Origin: Rhodococcoides kyotonense
GTDB lineage: Bacteria; Actinomycetota; Actinomycetes; Mycobacteriales; Mycobacteriaceae
Reading direction: 5' to 3'
Assembly (NCBI RefSeq): GCF_001645385.1
Contig: NZ_LVHI01000001.1
Coordinates: 73,835 to 137,834, forward strand
Length of the DNA: 64,000 bases
The position numbers were made by a program, and so were the translations under genes. Shown here piece by piece: positions 44,463 to 54,161 of this stretch (position 1 is the stretch's first letter; each line of letters opens with the position of its first letter). The notes beneath the pieces are model-generated. The model searched no databases. It was not told where the DNA came from and saw only the letters and a program-made list of their open reading frames with translations.

Positions 44463-45452
44463 ATGTTCGAGCGTATGAACAAGCGGCACAATCGATCGCG
44501 TGCCACCGGCTTACTGCTGGGATACGCACTCGACCGAGCACTCGGCGATCCCCGTCGGTTTCACCCGGTCGCCGGTTTCGGTCGATGCGCCGCGGGGCTC
44601 GAGCGGTGGATCTACCGAGACAGCCGAGTTGCCGGTGTCGTGCACACGTCTGTTCTCGTCGGTGGCTGCGTCGGCCTCGGGGCCGCGGCGACCGAGACAG
44701 CCCGACGATGGGGCGCGGTCGGAGAGATCACTCTCGTGGCAGCGTCGACGTGGGCTGCACTCGGTGGAACATCGCTCGCGCGGACGGGAACTCGGATGGC
44801 CCGGAGCCTCGACGACGGTGACGTCGCCGCCGCGCGCGCTCTGCTGCCGTCGTTGTGTGGTCGCGACCCGAGCGTGCTCGACGAGGCGGGTCTGGCGCGG
44901 GCGTCGGTGGAATCGGTCGCGGAGAACACCTCGGACGCCACCGTCGGCGTGCTGTTCTGGGGTGCGACCGCAGGCGTGCCCGGCATTCTCGGCTATCGCG
45001 CCGTCAACACCTTGGACGCGATGATCGGATACAGGTCGCCGAGATATCGACGTTTCGGCTGGTTCGCGGCGAGACTCGACGACGTCGTCAACCTCGTACC
45101 CGCCCGGCTGACCGGTGCGCTGACCGTCCTTCTGTCGCCCGCCGTCGGTGGTCGGGCGCCCGACGCGATCCGCGCCTGGCGTCACGACGCGTCTCGCCAT
45201 CCGAGCCCGAATGCGGGCGTCGCCGAAGCGACAGCGGCAGGCGCGCTCGGCGTCCGCCTCGGTGGGCGCACGGAATACGCCCACGGCGTCGAGATCCGCG
45301 CGACGCTGGGAACGGGCCGAGAGCCGACGGCGTCGGACATCGGACGGGCGGCGCGCTTGTCGACGCTCGTGCAGGGTGCCGCGACCGTCGCGTCAGCGGT
45401 TCTTGCCGTAGCGGTCGGCCAGACGCACGTCGTTCGCCGTGCGCTCGGCTGA
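44463..45452 (+). CDS. cobD: Adenosylcobinamide-phosphate synthase CobD/CbiB
   Basis: A 329-residue membrane protein that attaches aminopropanol phosphate to adenosylcobyric acid in cobalamin synthesis. Recognisable segments are G-Y-A-L-D-R-A-L-G-D-P near the N-terminus and V-A-E-N-T-S-D-A-T-V with the R-A-V-N-T-L-D-A-M-I-G-Y motif near residues 155-190. ATG 44463 is used; another ATG lies four codons on. The position between ahpE and the SURF1 gene follows mycobacterial order, apart from the 27-kb accessory block. Its last 60 bases overlap the convergent SURF1 gene. No cobalamin riboswitch was seen upstream. Confidence 0.9.
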   Translation: MFERMNKRHNRSRATGLLLGYALDRALGDPRRFHPVAGFGRCAAGLERWIYRDSRVAGVVHTSVLVGGCVGLGAAATETARRWGAVGEITLVAASTWAALGGTSLARTGTRMARSLDDGDVAAARALLPSLCGRDPSVLDEAGLARASVESVAENTSDATVGVLFWGATAGVPGILGYRAVNTLDAMIGYRSPRYRRFGWFAARLDDVVNLVPARLTGALTVLLSPAVGGRAPDAIRAWRHDASRHPSPNAGVAEATAAGALGVRLGGRTEYAHGVEIRATLGTGREPTASDIGRAARLSTLVQGAATVASAVLAVAVGQTHVVRRALG

Positions 45453-46343
45453 CCGTTCCTTCTCCTTCTTCGCGGCGCGACGTTCCTTGCGGGTCGGCAG
45501 CGTGAATTCCGGTTCGACAGCTGTCGACTCGGGCTCTGCCGGCTCGGAGGCGCGGTCGACGGTATCGGGCTCGGTCGGGGTGGGCGGCGTGTCGCCGACG
45601 ATGTCCTGACCCTTCGCTTTTCGGCGCTCTCGCCATTCCGCTCGCACGAAATACGCGAGCCCGAGCGGTGCCATGATGCCGAACGCGAGCCACTGCAATC
45701 CGTACGAGAGGTAGGGACCCGCGTCGGTCTGCGGAAGGTCGATGAGACCGAGCCCGCCGGGCTGTCCGTCGTCGAGCTGCAGATAGCCGTCGACCGGTGA
45801 GAGACCGACGGCCTCACCGATCTGCCCCGGAGCGATGTTGTACACCTGCAGGTGCCCGGCCTCGTCGATCGGTTGTCGTGAACTACCTTCGGACACCCGA
45901 AGCCGTGCGTCGAGAGTGATCGGCCCGGTCGGCGCAGGTTCGATGGCCGGGGGAGCGGTGCCCTGGACGGGCAGCACGTACCCGCGGTTCACCAGGACGA
46001 CGGGGCCGTCCTGTAGCTGGAACGGCGTGACGACCTCGTACGCGGGCTGGTCTCGGATGACCCGAAGCCGGACGAGCACGTCCTTGTCGGGAATGTACGA
46101 CCCCTCGGCCACGACGCGTCGCCACTCGTCGTCCGGCGCGAACCCGTCGGCATCGAGGACCTGCGAGATCGGCACGGGATCGGCGTTCACCGACTGCTCG
46201 ATCAGGTCGTTGCGGTGTGAGGTCGAGGTGTTCTTGCCGAGCTGCCAGGGCGCGAGCACGTAGAAGCACATGAAGGCGAACGCCACGACGACGACCGCCA
46301 GCGCCAACCAGCCCGGTCGCAGCAGGAATTTCAGCCTTCGCAC
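45393..46343 (-). CDS. SURF1 family cytochrome oxidase assembly protein
   Basis: A 316-residue protein of the SURF1/Shy1 family, which helps insert heme into cytochrome c oxidase. A transmembrane helix near residues 10-32 is followed by the family start (L-G-K-N-T-S-T-S-H-R-N-D), the conserved V-L-V-N-R-G-Y-V region near residue 117, and a second helix near 215-235. A charged C-terminal tail of 80 residues is extra relative to the minimal family. The start is GTG 46343. It lies 31 bases after ptpA on the same strand, and its end overlaps cobD by 60 bases. Confidence 0.87.
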   Translation of the reverse strand: MRRLKFLLRPGWLALAVVVVAFAFMCFYVLAPWQLGKNTSTSHRNDLIEQSVNADPVPISQVLDADGFAPDDEWRRVVAEGSYIPDKDVLVRLRVIRDQPAYEVVTPFQLQDGPVVLVNRGYVLPVQGTAPPAIEPAPTGPITLDARLRVSEGSSRQPIDEAGHLQVYNIAPGQIGEAVGLSPVDGYLQLDDGQPGGLGLIDLPQTDAGPYLSYGLQWLAFGIMAPLGLAYFVRAEWRERRKAKGQDIVGDTPPTPTEPDTVDRASEPAEPESTAVEPEFTLPTRKERRAAKKEKERSAERTANDVRLADRYGKNR

Positions 46344-46374
46344 ACCACTACCGTAGCGGCTGGTCCGACGTGAT

Positions 46375-46872
46375 CTACGACGCCTCGTCGGAGACGCGTT
46401 CGCCGGCCCATCTCACGAGACCGGGCATCGCTGCTTCGATCTGCTCGCGAACCTCGGTGAACGCGCTGTCGGACGAGTAGTACGGGTCGGCGACGGACTC
46501 CGAGTCGGCGTCGTCGTCGAACGAGCGCAGCAGTGCGATGCGGTCGGCGGGAGCGCCCAACTGCAGGAGTTGTCGCGCATGTCCCGAGTCGAGTGCGACG
46601 AGGAGGTCGGCCGCGAGATGGCCGTCGTCCACCTGCGCTGCCACGTGGTCGGCGTCGTATCCATGCGCCTCGAGCTCGGCGACGGCACGCGGATCGGCGC
46701 CCTCGCCTTCGTGCCAGCCGTCGATGCCTGCACTCGAGACTCGAACGCTCTTCTCGAGACCTGCTTCGAGCAGGAACTGGTCGAAGATCTTCTCGGCCAT
46801 GGGGGAGCGGCAGATGTTGCCGGTGCAGACGAAGGCGATGTGCACGCCGGGCTTACGCAACGGTGTTGTCAC
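46375..46872 (-). CDS. ptpA: Low-molecular-weight protein tyrosine phosphatase PtpA
   Basis: A 165-residue cysteine phosphatase. The P-loop C-T-G-N-I-C-R-S runs from Cys16 to Arg22, and the general-acid aspartate lies in D-P-Y-Y near residue 130. In M. tuberculosis the orthologue is secreted into macrophages and dephosphorylates host proteins; in a free-living species it more likely acts on bacterial phosphotyrosine. The GTG start at 46872 lies inside the end of the HAD gene (20-base overlap), so the two are co-translated. The neighbour in M. tuberculosis is the tyrosine kinase PtkA, which phosphorylates PtpA. Confidence 0.9.
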   Translation of the reverse strand: MTTPLRKPGVHIAFVCTGNICRSPMAEKIFDQFLLEAGLEKSVRVSSAGIDGWHEGEGADPRAVAELEAHGYDADHVAAQVDDGHLAADLLVALDSGHARQLLQLGAPADRIALLRSFDDDADSESVADPYYSSDSAFTEVREQIEAAMPGLVRWAGERVSDEAS

Positions 46873-47554
46873 CGAGCACCTTCGTCAGCTCGTCCATCGT
46901 CGTCACGGTGAACGCGGCATCGTCGTTCTCGCCGTCGATGCCGTATCCCCAGTCGACGTAGACCGCGGGGATTCCGAACCGAGCGGCACCGTGCACGTCG
47001 TGGTCACGGTCGCCGACCATGATCACACCCGGCGTTCCGCCGTCGGCGATCTCCTTCGGGATCAGACCGAGATTGCGGAGCGAGTGCGCGATGACGTCGG
47101 GCTTCGCGCGTCGGACGCCGTCGCTGCTCGCGCCGCCGATGAATTCGAAATACTTCGACAGACCGAAGTGGTCGAGGATCCGGTGCGCGAATCGCTCGGA
47201 CTTCGACGTCGCGACACCCAGCCGGATGCCACGCGACTGCAGCTCCGCCAGAACCGGCTCGATGCCGTCGAACACCGAGTTCTCGGCCCAGCCCTGGGCG
47301 TCGTACCGCTCGAAGTACGCGGCGAGCGCGCGCTGAGCCACGTCCTCGGCAAGGCCCATCGTGCGGAACGAGTCGATGAGGGGCGGTCCGATCACCAGTG
47401 CCAGTTGCTTCTCGGTCGGCTCGGGTGCTCCGACGGACGCCAGAGCGTGGCGGAAACCGGCGAGAATGCCGGGCGCCGAGTCGGTCAGCGTTCCGTCCAG
47501 GTCGAACAGCACGACAGAGGCCTGCACGTTCGTCGATTCCGGGGGCTTTGTCAT
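46853..47554 (-). CDS. ptkA: HAD-superfamily protein, PtkA-like
   Basis: A 233-residue haloacid-dehalogenase-fold protein with nucleophile Asp18 and Asp20 in F-D-L-D-G-T-L-T-D, a helical cap, V-A-T-S-K (motif II/III region) and the acidic motif G-D-R-D-H-D. By fold it resembles phosphoglycolate phosphatase or 5'-nucleotidase. By position it matches M. tuberculosis Rv2232 (PtkA), a HAD-fold protein shown to be a tyrosine kinase acting on PtpA. Kinase or phosphatase activity cannot be told from sequence. It overlaps ptpA by 20 bases, and transcription would continue into SURF1. Confidence 0.8.
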   Translation of the reverse strand: MTKPPESTNVQASVVLFDLDGTLTDSAPGILAGFRHALASVGAPEPTEKQLALVIGPPLIDSFRTMGLAEDVAQRALAAYFERYDAQGWAENSVFDGIEPVLAELQSRGIRLGVATSKSERFAHRILDHFGLSKYFEFIGGASSDGVRRAKPDVIAHSLRNLGLIPKEIADGGTPGVIMVGDRDHDVHGAARFGIPAVYVDWGYGIDGENDDAAFTVTTMDELTKVLGDNTVA

Positions 47555-47615
47555 GACAAAACCATATCGGTGAGGCCGCCGACTACGCTCACTGGCAACG
47601 AAAGGACCGCTCGAA

Positions 47616-48638
47616 GTGCTCTCACGATCGCTGCTGCGCCATCACGGCGACGCCGAAGTCGGCGACGGTCTCGTCGATTTCGCGGTCAACGTCCAAGGGA
47701 CGGCCCCGCCGCTGTGGCTTCGCGACCGCCTGGCCGGCAAACTCGGCGAACTCGGTGCGTATCCGTCCGCCGCGGCGGACCTGCGCGCGCGGGAGACGGT
47801 TGCCCGCAGGCACGGCCGCAGTCCCGACGAGGTGCTGTTGCTCGCCGGAGGCGCCGAAGGCTTCGCGATGCTGCCGAGGCTGCAGCCACGCTCGGCGGCC
47901 GTCGTGCATCCGTCGTTCACCGAACCCGAACTCGCGCTGCGCGAGGCCGACATCGACGTCGTACAGGTCGTCCTGCCGCCGCCGTACGTACTCGATCCGG
48001 CGCTGGTGCCGGCGTCGGCCGACATGGTCGTCGTCGGTAACCCGACCAATCCGACGTCCGTGTTGCATCGACGGGAGACCGTCCTCGCCCTGCGGCGCCC
48101 CGGGAGAGTCGTCGTCGTCGACGAAGCGTTCGCCGACGCGGTTCCGGGTGAGTCCCAGTCGCTGGCGGGTGACGCGCTGCCGGACGTGCTGGTGCTGCGC
48201 AGTTTGACCAAGACCTGGGCGCTCGCGGGCCTGCGGTGCGGCTACGTTCTCGGTCCGCCGGACCTGTTGGCGTCGCTGGCGCACGGTCGCGCGCACTGGC
48301 CGGTCGGCACCCTGCAGCTCGAAGCCATCACCGCATGCAGCGAACCGGCCGCGGTCGATCTGGCGGCGACGCAGGCGTCGAGCATCGCCGAGAATCGGGA
48401 CGCGATGATCGCCCGCTTGGTCGGTCTGGGCGTCGGCGTGCACACGCCGGCGCATGCCCCGTTCCTGCTGGTCCAGGTGCCGTCGGCTGCCGACGTCCGT
48501 GAGCGGCTGCGCGCGGAGGGGGTGGCTGTGCGCCGATGCGACACGTTCCCCGGACTGCCGCCGCACCACCTGCGCGTCGCCGTCCGTGGTGCCGAGCACG
48601 TCGACGTCCTCGTCGACGCACTGAGACGCGTTCTGTAG
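47616..48638 (+). CDS. cobC: Cobalamin biosynthesis aminotransferase-like protein CobC
   Basis: A 340-residue PLP-dependent fold-type I protein related to histidinol-phosphate aminotransferase. The PLP lysine is Lys199 in [10 protein letters not shown], with N-P-T-N-P and D-E-A-F-A-D upstream. The orthologue in M. tuberculosis is Rv2231c (CobC). Related CobD-type enzymes make aminopropanol phosphate by decarboxylating threonine phosphate, which would feed the cobD/cbiB product encoded 3 kb away. The start is GTG 47616. It begins an operon of four genes ending with the RNase H/phosphatase. Confidence 0.87.
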   Translation: MLSRSLLRHHGDAEVGDGLVDFAVNVQGTAPPLWLRDRLAGKLGELGAYPSAAADLRARETVARRHGRSPDEVLLLAGGAEGFAMLPRLQPRSAAVVHPSFTEPELALREADIDVVQVVLPPPYVLDPALVPASADMVVVGNPTNPTSVLHRRETVLALRRPGRVVVVDEAFADAVPGESQSLAGDALPDVLVLRSLTKTWALAGLRCGYVLGPPDLLASLAHGRAHWPVGTLQLEAITACSEPAAVDLAATQASSIAENRDAMIARLVGLGVGVHTPAHAPFLLVQVPSAADVRERLRAEGVAVRRCDTFPGLPPHHLRVAVRGAEHVDVLVDALRRVL

Positions 48639-48652
48639 AGAAGGAGACATCC

Positions 48653-49798
48653 GTGTCCGAACCCCACGTCAGCCTCGCCGACGTGATCGCCGTCCTCGAC
48701 CGTGCGTATCCGCCCCGGCTCGCCGAGAGTTGGGACTCGGTCGGGCTCGTCACGGGTGATCCCGTGGACCGAGTGCGCAAGGTGGTGTTCGCTGTCGACG
48801 CCACCGCAGGCGTCGTCGACGAGGCCATCGAGTGGGGCGCCGACCTGCTGGTCGTGCATCATCCGCTGTTGATGCGCGGCGTCGACACCGTCGCGGCGAA
48901 CACCCCGAAGGGTGCGCTGATCCACCGCCTCGTCAAGGCCGGATGTGCGCTGTTCACCGCGCACACGAACGCCGACTCGGCCGACCCGGGAGTTTCCGAC
49001 GCCTTGGCGGACCTCCTGGGAGTCACGAGAACCCGCCCGATCGAGCCGATCGACGGACCGCGCATCGACAAGTGGGTCGTGTTCGTGCCGACCGAGCAGT
49101 CCGACGCCGTGCGCGACGCGCTGTTCGAGGCAGGCGCGGGCGCGATCGGCGACTACCGCGAGTGCAGTTGGACCGTCGCGGGGACGGGCCAGTTCCACCC
49201 CCAGGAGGGCGCGGATCCGGCGATCGGAACCGTCGGGCGCGTCGAACGGGTGGCCGAGGACCGCGTCGAGATGGTCGCGCCTGCGTCGCTGCGCGCGCAG
49301 GTGCTCGAACGGCTTCGACAGGTCCATCCCTACGAGGAGCCGGCCTTCGACATTCTCGAGCAGGTGCGGCGTCCGTCGTCGACGGGACTGGGCCGCGTCG
49401 GCACGCTCGACGAGGCCGTCACGCTGCGTGCGTTCGCCGAACGCGTACGCAGCAGGTTGCCGGAGACCGCGTGGGGAGTGCGGACGGCAGGCGACCCGGA
49501 CGCCGTCGTCCGGACGGTCGCCCTGTGCGGCGGCGCGGGAGACTCGTTCCTGAGCTCGGTCGGCTCGCTCGGCGCCGACGTGTTCGTCACCGCCGACTTG
49601 CGCCATCACCCCGTCGACGAGCATCTTCGCGCCGGGGGGCCTGCGGTGATCGACGTCGCGCACTGGGCGTCGGAATGGCCGTGGTGCGCACAGGCACGTG
49701 CGATCGTCGATTCCGCTTTCTCGGGCACCGACGCGTGGGAGAGTCGAGTGAGCACGACCAGAACGGACCCGTGGACCCTCGGTGCCGCGGACACCTGA
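48653..49798 (+). CDS. Nif3-like dinuclear metal-centre protein (DUF34)
   Basis: A 381-residue Nif3/YbgI family protein. The metal ligands appear as V-V-H-H-P-L-L near residue 64, T-A-H-T-N-A-D near 103 and, at the C-terminus, [10 protein letters not shown]. The central insertion of about 120 residues is the PII-like domain found in the longer members (Y-E-E-P-A-F-D-I). The function is unsettled, with GTP cyclohydrolase-like and metal-chaperone roles proposed. GTG 48653 has AAGGAG six bases upstream. It lies between cobC and the zinc-ribbon gene, as in mycobacteria. Confidence 0.88.
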   Translation: MSEPHVSLADVIAVLDRAYPPRLAESWDSVGLVTGDPVDRVRKVVFAVDATAGVVDEAIEWGADLLVVHHPLLMRGVDTVAANTPKGALIHRLVKAGCALFTAHTNADSADPGVSDALADLLGVTRTRPIEPIDGPRIDKWVVFVPTEQSDAVRDALFEAGAGAIGDYRECSWTVAGTGQFHPQEGADPAIGTVGRVERVAEDRVEMVAPASLRAQVLERLRQVHPYEEPAFDILEQVRRPSSTGLGRVGTLDEAVTLRAFAERVRSRLPETAWGVRTAGDPDAVVRTVALCGGAGDSFLSSVGSLGADVFVTADLRHHPVDEHLRAGGPAVIDVAHWASEWPWCAQARAIVDSAFSGTDAWESRVSTTRTDPWTLGAADT

Positions 49799-49855
49799 CA
49801 CAGTGCCGGTAGGCTTGACCGAATCTTTCTTCCATAGTCGCAGGAGCCATCACGC

Positions 49856-50593
49856 GTGAACGTCGATCCCCGAGTACAGGCCTCACTTCTCGAACTGGCC
49901 GCAGTGGACACCGAACTGACTCAGATCGCGCACCGTCGCACCAACCTTCCTGAGCAGGCGGAGGTCGAGAAACTCGAAGCCGAGCGCATCGCCAGGAAGG
50001 ACGCGGCCGTCGCCGTCCAGATCTCGATGGACGACCTCGATCGCGACATCAAGAAGCTCGAGAACGAGGTCGACGCGGTCCGCCAGCGCGAGGACCGCGA
50101 CAAGAAGCTGCTCGAGAGCGGCACGGTCGCGGCCAAGCAGATGTCCGAGATCCAGCACGAACTGACCAGTTTGGAGCGTCGTCAGAGCATCCTCGAAGAA
50201 GAGTTGCTCGAGGTCATGGAGCGGCGGGAGGCGTCGGAAAGCGACTACAACCACGCGGGCGCACAGCTGACGCAGATCGAGGAAGAGCTGATCGATGCGG
50301 GCCGACGTCGTGACGATGCCGTCGCCGACATCGACGCAGCCGAACAGCGCAGCACCGGCCGTAGGTCCGAGCTGGCTGCCACGTTCCCCGAGGACCTGCT
50401 CGCTCTGTACGAGAAGCAGCGCGCCCTGACCGGTCGCGGCGCAGCACTGCTCCAAGCCCGTCGGTGCGGTGCGTGCCGCATCGAACTCGATCGCGGTGAG
50501 ATCTCGCGTATCGCGGCCAAACCCGCGGACGAACTCGTCCGGTGCTCGGAATGCAACGCAATCCTGGTGCGTACCAAGGAATCCGGTCTGTGA
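49856..50593 (+). CDS. Coiled-coil zinc-ribbon protein (CT398-like)
   Basis: A 245-residue protein with a long antiparallel coiled coil (about residues 10-175, heptads rich in Glu, Arg and Leu) and a C-terminal zinc ribbon formed by C-G-A-C (near 204) and C-S-E-C (near 226). It is the actinobacterial CT398/FlgZ-like family; the M. tuberculosis counterpart is Rv2229c. A nucleic-acid or protein scaffold role is assumed. GTG 49856 has AGGAG nine bases upstream. Its stop overlaps the start of the RNase H gene (GTGA), and it follows the Nif3 gene. Confidence 0.87.
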   Translation: MNVDPRVQASLLELAAVDTELTQIAHRRTNLPEQAEVEKLEAERIARKDAAVAVQISMDDLDRDIKKLENEVDAVRQREDRDKKLLESGTVAAKQMSEIQHELTSLERRQSILEEELLEVMERREASESDYNHAGAQLTQIEEELIDAGRRRDDAVADIDAAEQRSTGRRSELAATFPEDLLALYEKQRALTGRGAALLQARRCGACRIELDRGEISRIAAKPADELVRCSECNAILVRTKESGL

Positions 50594-51693
50594 GTGCACC
50601 GACGCGGGTGATCGTCGAGGCCGACGGCGGTTCGCGGGGCAACCCGGGTCCCGCCGGATACGGCGCTGTCGTGTTGTCCGAGGACCGAGCCGAGGTGCTG
50701 GCAGAACGACGGCTGGCGCTCGGTGTCACCACCAACAACGTCGCCGAATATCGCGGCTTGATCGCCGGGCTGACGGCGGCTGCCGACGTCGGCGCACGTG
50801 TCGTGCAGGTCCGCATGGATTCCAAACTCGTCGTCGAGCAGATGTCGGGGCGGTGGAAGGTCAAGCACCCGGACATGATTCCGCTCAACCGGGAGGCCGC
50901 AGAACTGGTTCGCGGCTTCGACTCGGTGAGCTTCGAGTGGATTCCGCGTAACCAGAACTCGCACGCCGACCGCCTCGCCAACGAGGCGATGGATGCGGCC
51001 GACGCAGGCGAGGACCTCGCACCCGCCGAGGAAGTCGCCGAGAAGCCCGCGGCGCCCGGCTGGACCGGCGCCGTGGGTGAGCCGACGCGGATGCTCCTGC
51101 TGCGTCACGGGCAGACCCCGCTGTCGGTCGGCCGGAAATACTCCGGCAGAGGCAACCCGGCGCTCACCGAGTTGGGCGAGCGTCAGGCCGCCGCGGCCGC
51201 GGACTACCTGGCGCGGCGCGACGACATCGCAGCCGTCGTGTCGAGTCCGCTCGGTCGCGCCCAGCAGACCGCGGAAGCCTACGCCCGAAAGGCGGGGCTG
51301 CAGGTGTCCGTTCTCGACGACCTCACCGAGACCGACTTCGGCGACTGGGAAGGTCTGACCTTCCTCGAGGCCGCGGAGCGAGACCCGGACATCCACCAGC
51401 GGTGGCGCGGCGACACGTCCGTCGCTGCGCCCGGCGGCGAAAGCTTCGACGTCGTGTTCGATCGCGTCAAGGCGGCGCGGGACAAGATGATCGCGTCGTA
51501 CGCGGGCTCGACGATCGTCGTGGTCAGTCACGTGACGCCGATCAAGATGCTGCTGCAGTTGGCGCTCGACGTGGGTCCGTCGATTCTGTACCGCATGCAC
51601 CTCGATCTGGCATCGCTGAGCATCGCGGAGTTCTATCCCGACGGGGGAGCGTCGGTGCGTCTGGTCAACGAGACGTCATACCTGGGCTCCTAG
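50590..51693 (+). CDS. Bifunctional RNase H / alpha-ribazole-type phosphatase
   Basis: A 367-residue fusion. The N-terminal RNase HI domain (1-140) has the acidic residues in E-A-D-G-G-S-R-G-N, N-V-A-E-Y-R-G, R-M-D-S-K and H-A-D-R-L-A-N; it removes RNA from RNA-DNA hybrids. An acidic linker leads to a histidine-phosphatase domain (about 170-365) with L-L-R-H-G-Q-T and the second histidine in V-V-S-H-V-T-P, resembling alpha-ribazole phosphatase (CobC type) of cobalamin synthesis. The same fusion is Rv2228c in M. tuberculosis. The GTG start overlaps the upstream stop. Its end overlaps the convergent transporter by 18 bases. Confidence 0.92.
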   Translation: MSAPTRVIVEADGGSRGNPGPAGYGAVVLSEDRAEVLAERRLALGVTTNNVAEYRGLIAGLTAAADVGARVVQVRMDSKLVVEQMSGRWKVKHPDMIPLNREAAELVRGFDSVSFEWIPRNQNSHADRLANEAMDAADAGEDLAPAEEVAEKPAAPGWTGAVGEPTRMLLLRHGQTPLSVGRKYSGRGNPALTELGERQAAAAADYLARRDDIAAVVSSPLGRAQQTAEAYARKAGLQVSVLDDLTETDFGDWEGLTFLEAAERDPDIHQRWRGDTSVAAPGGESFDVVFDRVKAARDKMIASYAGSTIVVVSHVTPIKMLLQLALDVGPSILYRMHLDLASLSIAEFYPDGGASVRLVNETSYLGS

Positions 51694-52914
51694 CGAGAAC
51701 CACAGCGCCGCAACCGATCCGACGATCGTCAGCGGCGTGGTGATCACACCGAGAACGGTGAACGTCCTCAGGTCGGCCGGTTCGTGGTTCGAGGCGGCCA
51801 CCCGCCGCCACAGCATGATCGCGAGCGAGCCGACGTAGGTGAGGTTGGGGCCCAGGTTGACCCCGATGACCATCGCGAGCAACAGTCCGGGTGGCGCCGA
51901 CGGGCCGAACGCGGCGAGAAGCATCAGCGTCGCGGGCAGGTTGTTGACGACGTTGGATGCGACTGCAGCGATGGCTGCGGTGACGAGCAGGCCGACGAAG
52001 GTCGGTTCGGTCGGCAGAATGTCGGCGAGCCACCGGCCGATGGGCCCTGCCGTCACGCCGGCGACGACGATCGCGAGCAACAGGACGAAGCCGCAGAACG
52101 TCAGGTCGGCGGCCCGCAGTACACGCGTCGGGAACGTGTACCCGTCGCGTAGCGACGGAACGGCCAGCACGAGTGCGCCCGCGGCCGCGACCCAGAACGG
52201 TTCGACGTGGAAGAAGCCGGCCACGGCGAATCCGACCAACGTGGCGCCGAGCACGATCAATGTGCCGACCGGAGCGGGGACGCGTTCGGGTGGCGGCACT
52301 GCTTCAATCCGTTTCAGATCGGATCGAAAGAACACCCAGAAGACCACGAACTCGATCAGTACCGCCGCCACCCAGGGCAACGCCATCAACGCTGCGAAGT
52401 GGACGAACGTCAGCCCGGTCGCCGAGAACGCCAGAAGATTGGTGAGGTTGGAGACGGGCAGGAGCGTCGACGCCGAATTGGACAGGTGCGCACTGGCGTA
52501 GCTGTGCGGTCTCGCGGACATGCGCAGTGCGCGGGCGGCGCCGACGACAGCGGGCGTCAGCAGCACGACGGTGGCGTCGAGACTCAGTATCGCGGTGGTG
52601 ACTGCGGCCGCCGCGAACACCGATACGAGCAGGCGATGCGGACTGCCGTGTGCGCTGCGGGCCATGGCCGACGCCATCCACGTGAAGACGCCGCGCGCGT
52701 CGGCGAGATGAGCGAGAACGAGGATGAACGCCAGGAACACGACCGTCGGGAGCAGGGCGGTCACTTGCTCCGCCGCGGCCGAGACCGACACCAAGCCGAG
52801 CAGAAGCGTCAGCGCAGCCGCCGGGAGGGCGATCACGATCTCCGGAAGACCACGCGGACGAACGATGGCGAAGATCAGCACGGCCGCGACGAGTGCGGCA
52901 GCGACGACGCTCAC
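51676..52914 (-). CDS. ArsB/SLC13-type anion or cation transporter
   Basis: A 412-residue membrane protein with about eleven helices in two inverted halves, each with a re-entrant motif (S-N-S-A-S-T-L-L-P-V-S-N-L-T-N in the first half, V-V-N-N-L-P-A-T-L in the second). It belongs to the ion-transporter superfamily that includes ArsB, NhaD and citrate carriers; the ion cannot be deduced and no ars genes are near. The GTG start at 52914 overlaps the DUF1697 stop (GTGA), so the two are coupled. The open frame runs much further upstream, but only through DUF1697 sequence. Confidence 0.82.
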   Translation of the reverse strand: MSVVAAALVAAVLIFAIVRPRGLPEIVIALPAAALTLLLGLVSVSAAAEQVTALLPTVVFLAFILVLAHLADARGVFTWMASAMARSAHGSPHRLLVSVFAAAAVTTAILSLDATVVLLTPAVVGAARALRMSARPHSYASAHLSNSASTLLPVSNLTNLLAFSATGLTFVHFAALMALPWVAAVLIEFVVFWVFFRSDLKRIEAVPPPERVPAPVGTLIVLGATLVGFAVAGFFHVEPFWVAAAGALVLAVPSLRDGYTFPTRVLRAADLTFCGFVLLLAIVVAGVTAGPIGRWLADILPTEPTFVGLLVTAAIAAVASNVVNNLPATLMLLAAFGPSAPPGLLLAMVIGVNLGPNLTYVGSLAIMLWRRVAASNHEPADLRTFTVLGVITTPLTIVGSVAALWFSLGAQV

Positions 52915-53432
52915 GCGAGCATCTTGGCGAGCGTCCGCAGGTTGCGCGTCGTCGTGGTCGGCTTGAACTTGGCCTTCGCCGTGAACTTTCCGACCACGCT
53001 GTCGGTGGTGCTGCCCTTGACGACCTCCCAGTACACGACGCCGTGTCCGGCCTCGATCCGTTCGAGCGCGGGATCCAGGGTGTCGCCGATGGCCGCGAGC
53101 TCGGCGAGATGGGTGTCGTCGTTGCCGAAGATCACGTACGGATGCCAACCGTCCCGTTCGGCGTCGAACGGATAGTCGTCGACGATGCCGCGCAGCGTGG
53201 GCACGTCTAGCACGATGACCCATGCCTCGTAGCCGAAGCGGTCCGACAGCACCTTCTCCACGGACGACTTCAGTTCGGCACCTCGCATCGGGGACCGTAG
53301 GTGCACGTTGCCCGTCGCGAGGACGGTCCGTACGTCCGAGAAGCCGGCTTCCGTCAGGGCGGCTCGCAGATCCGCCATCTTGATGTTGATTCCGCCGACG
53401 TTGATTCCGCGCAGCAGAATGACGTGATCCAT
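52911..53432 (-). CDS. DUF1697 family protein
   Basis: A 173-residue soluble protein of the DUF1697 family, recognised by its start (L-L-R-G-I-N-V-G-G) and by L-A-T-G-N-V-H-L-R near residue 39. Its function is unknown; the fold is a ferredoxin-like pair. ATG 53432 is the first start of the conserved region. It is translationally coupled to the ion transporter downstream, and rnpB is divergent 71 bases away. Confidence 0.83.
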   Translation of the reverse strand: MDHVILLRGINVGGINIKMADLRAALTEAGFSDVRTVLATGNVHLRSPMRGAELKSSVEKVLSDRFGYEAWVIVLDVPTLRGIVDDYPFDAERDGWHPYVIFGNDDTHLAELAAIGDTLDPALERIEAGHGVVYWEVVKGSTTDSVVGKFTAKAKFKPTTTTRNLRTLAKMLA

Positions 53433-53503
53433 GACGTGAACTGTAATGACAGGACCGGAGCCGGCGGAACGACCATCCCACACTGCCGGTAGAATCTGCT
53501 CTC

Positions 53504-53947
<444 letters not shown>

Positions 53948-53970
53948 ACTCCGTACGGCACACTGGTTGC

Positions 53971-54156
53971 ATGAGCACAGACGACGAAGCCTGGTACTAC
54001 GACGTCCGCACCAAGACCGTCTCCCAGGGCAAAGAGGCAGGCGCCTTCGACCGCATGGGACCGTACCCCGATCGGCAGACGGCCGAGCGTGCCATCGAGA
54101 TAGCGGCCGAGCGCAACAAGGCGGCCGACAAGGCCGACGACGACTGGAACAACTGA
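53971..54156 (+). CDS. Small SPOR-like protein
   Basis: A 61-residue soluble protein. W-Y-Y-D-V-R-T-K followed by G-P-Y-P-D-R-Q-T-A-E-R-A matches the short actinobacterial proteins annotated as SPOR-domain-like; their function is unknown, though SPOR domains bind peptidoglycan. ATG 53971 begins 24 bases after the RNase P RNA end, so it may be made from read-through of rnpB or from a promoter inside it. The RNB nuclease gene starts six bases after its stop. Confidence 0.75.
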   Translation: MSTDDEAWYYDVRTKTVSQGKEAGAFDRMGPYPDRQTAERAIEIAAERNKAADKADDDWNN

Positions 54157-54161
54157 CCGAC

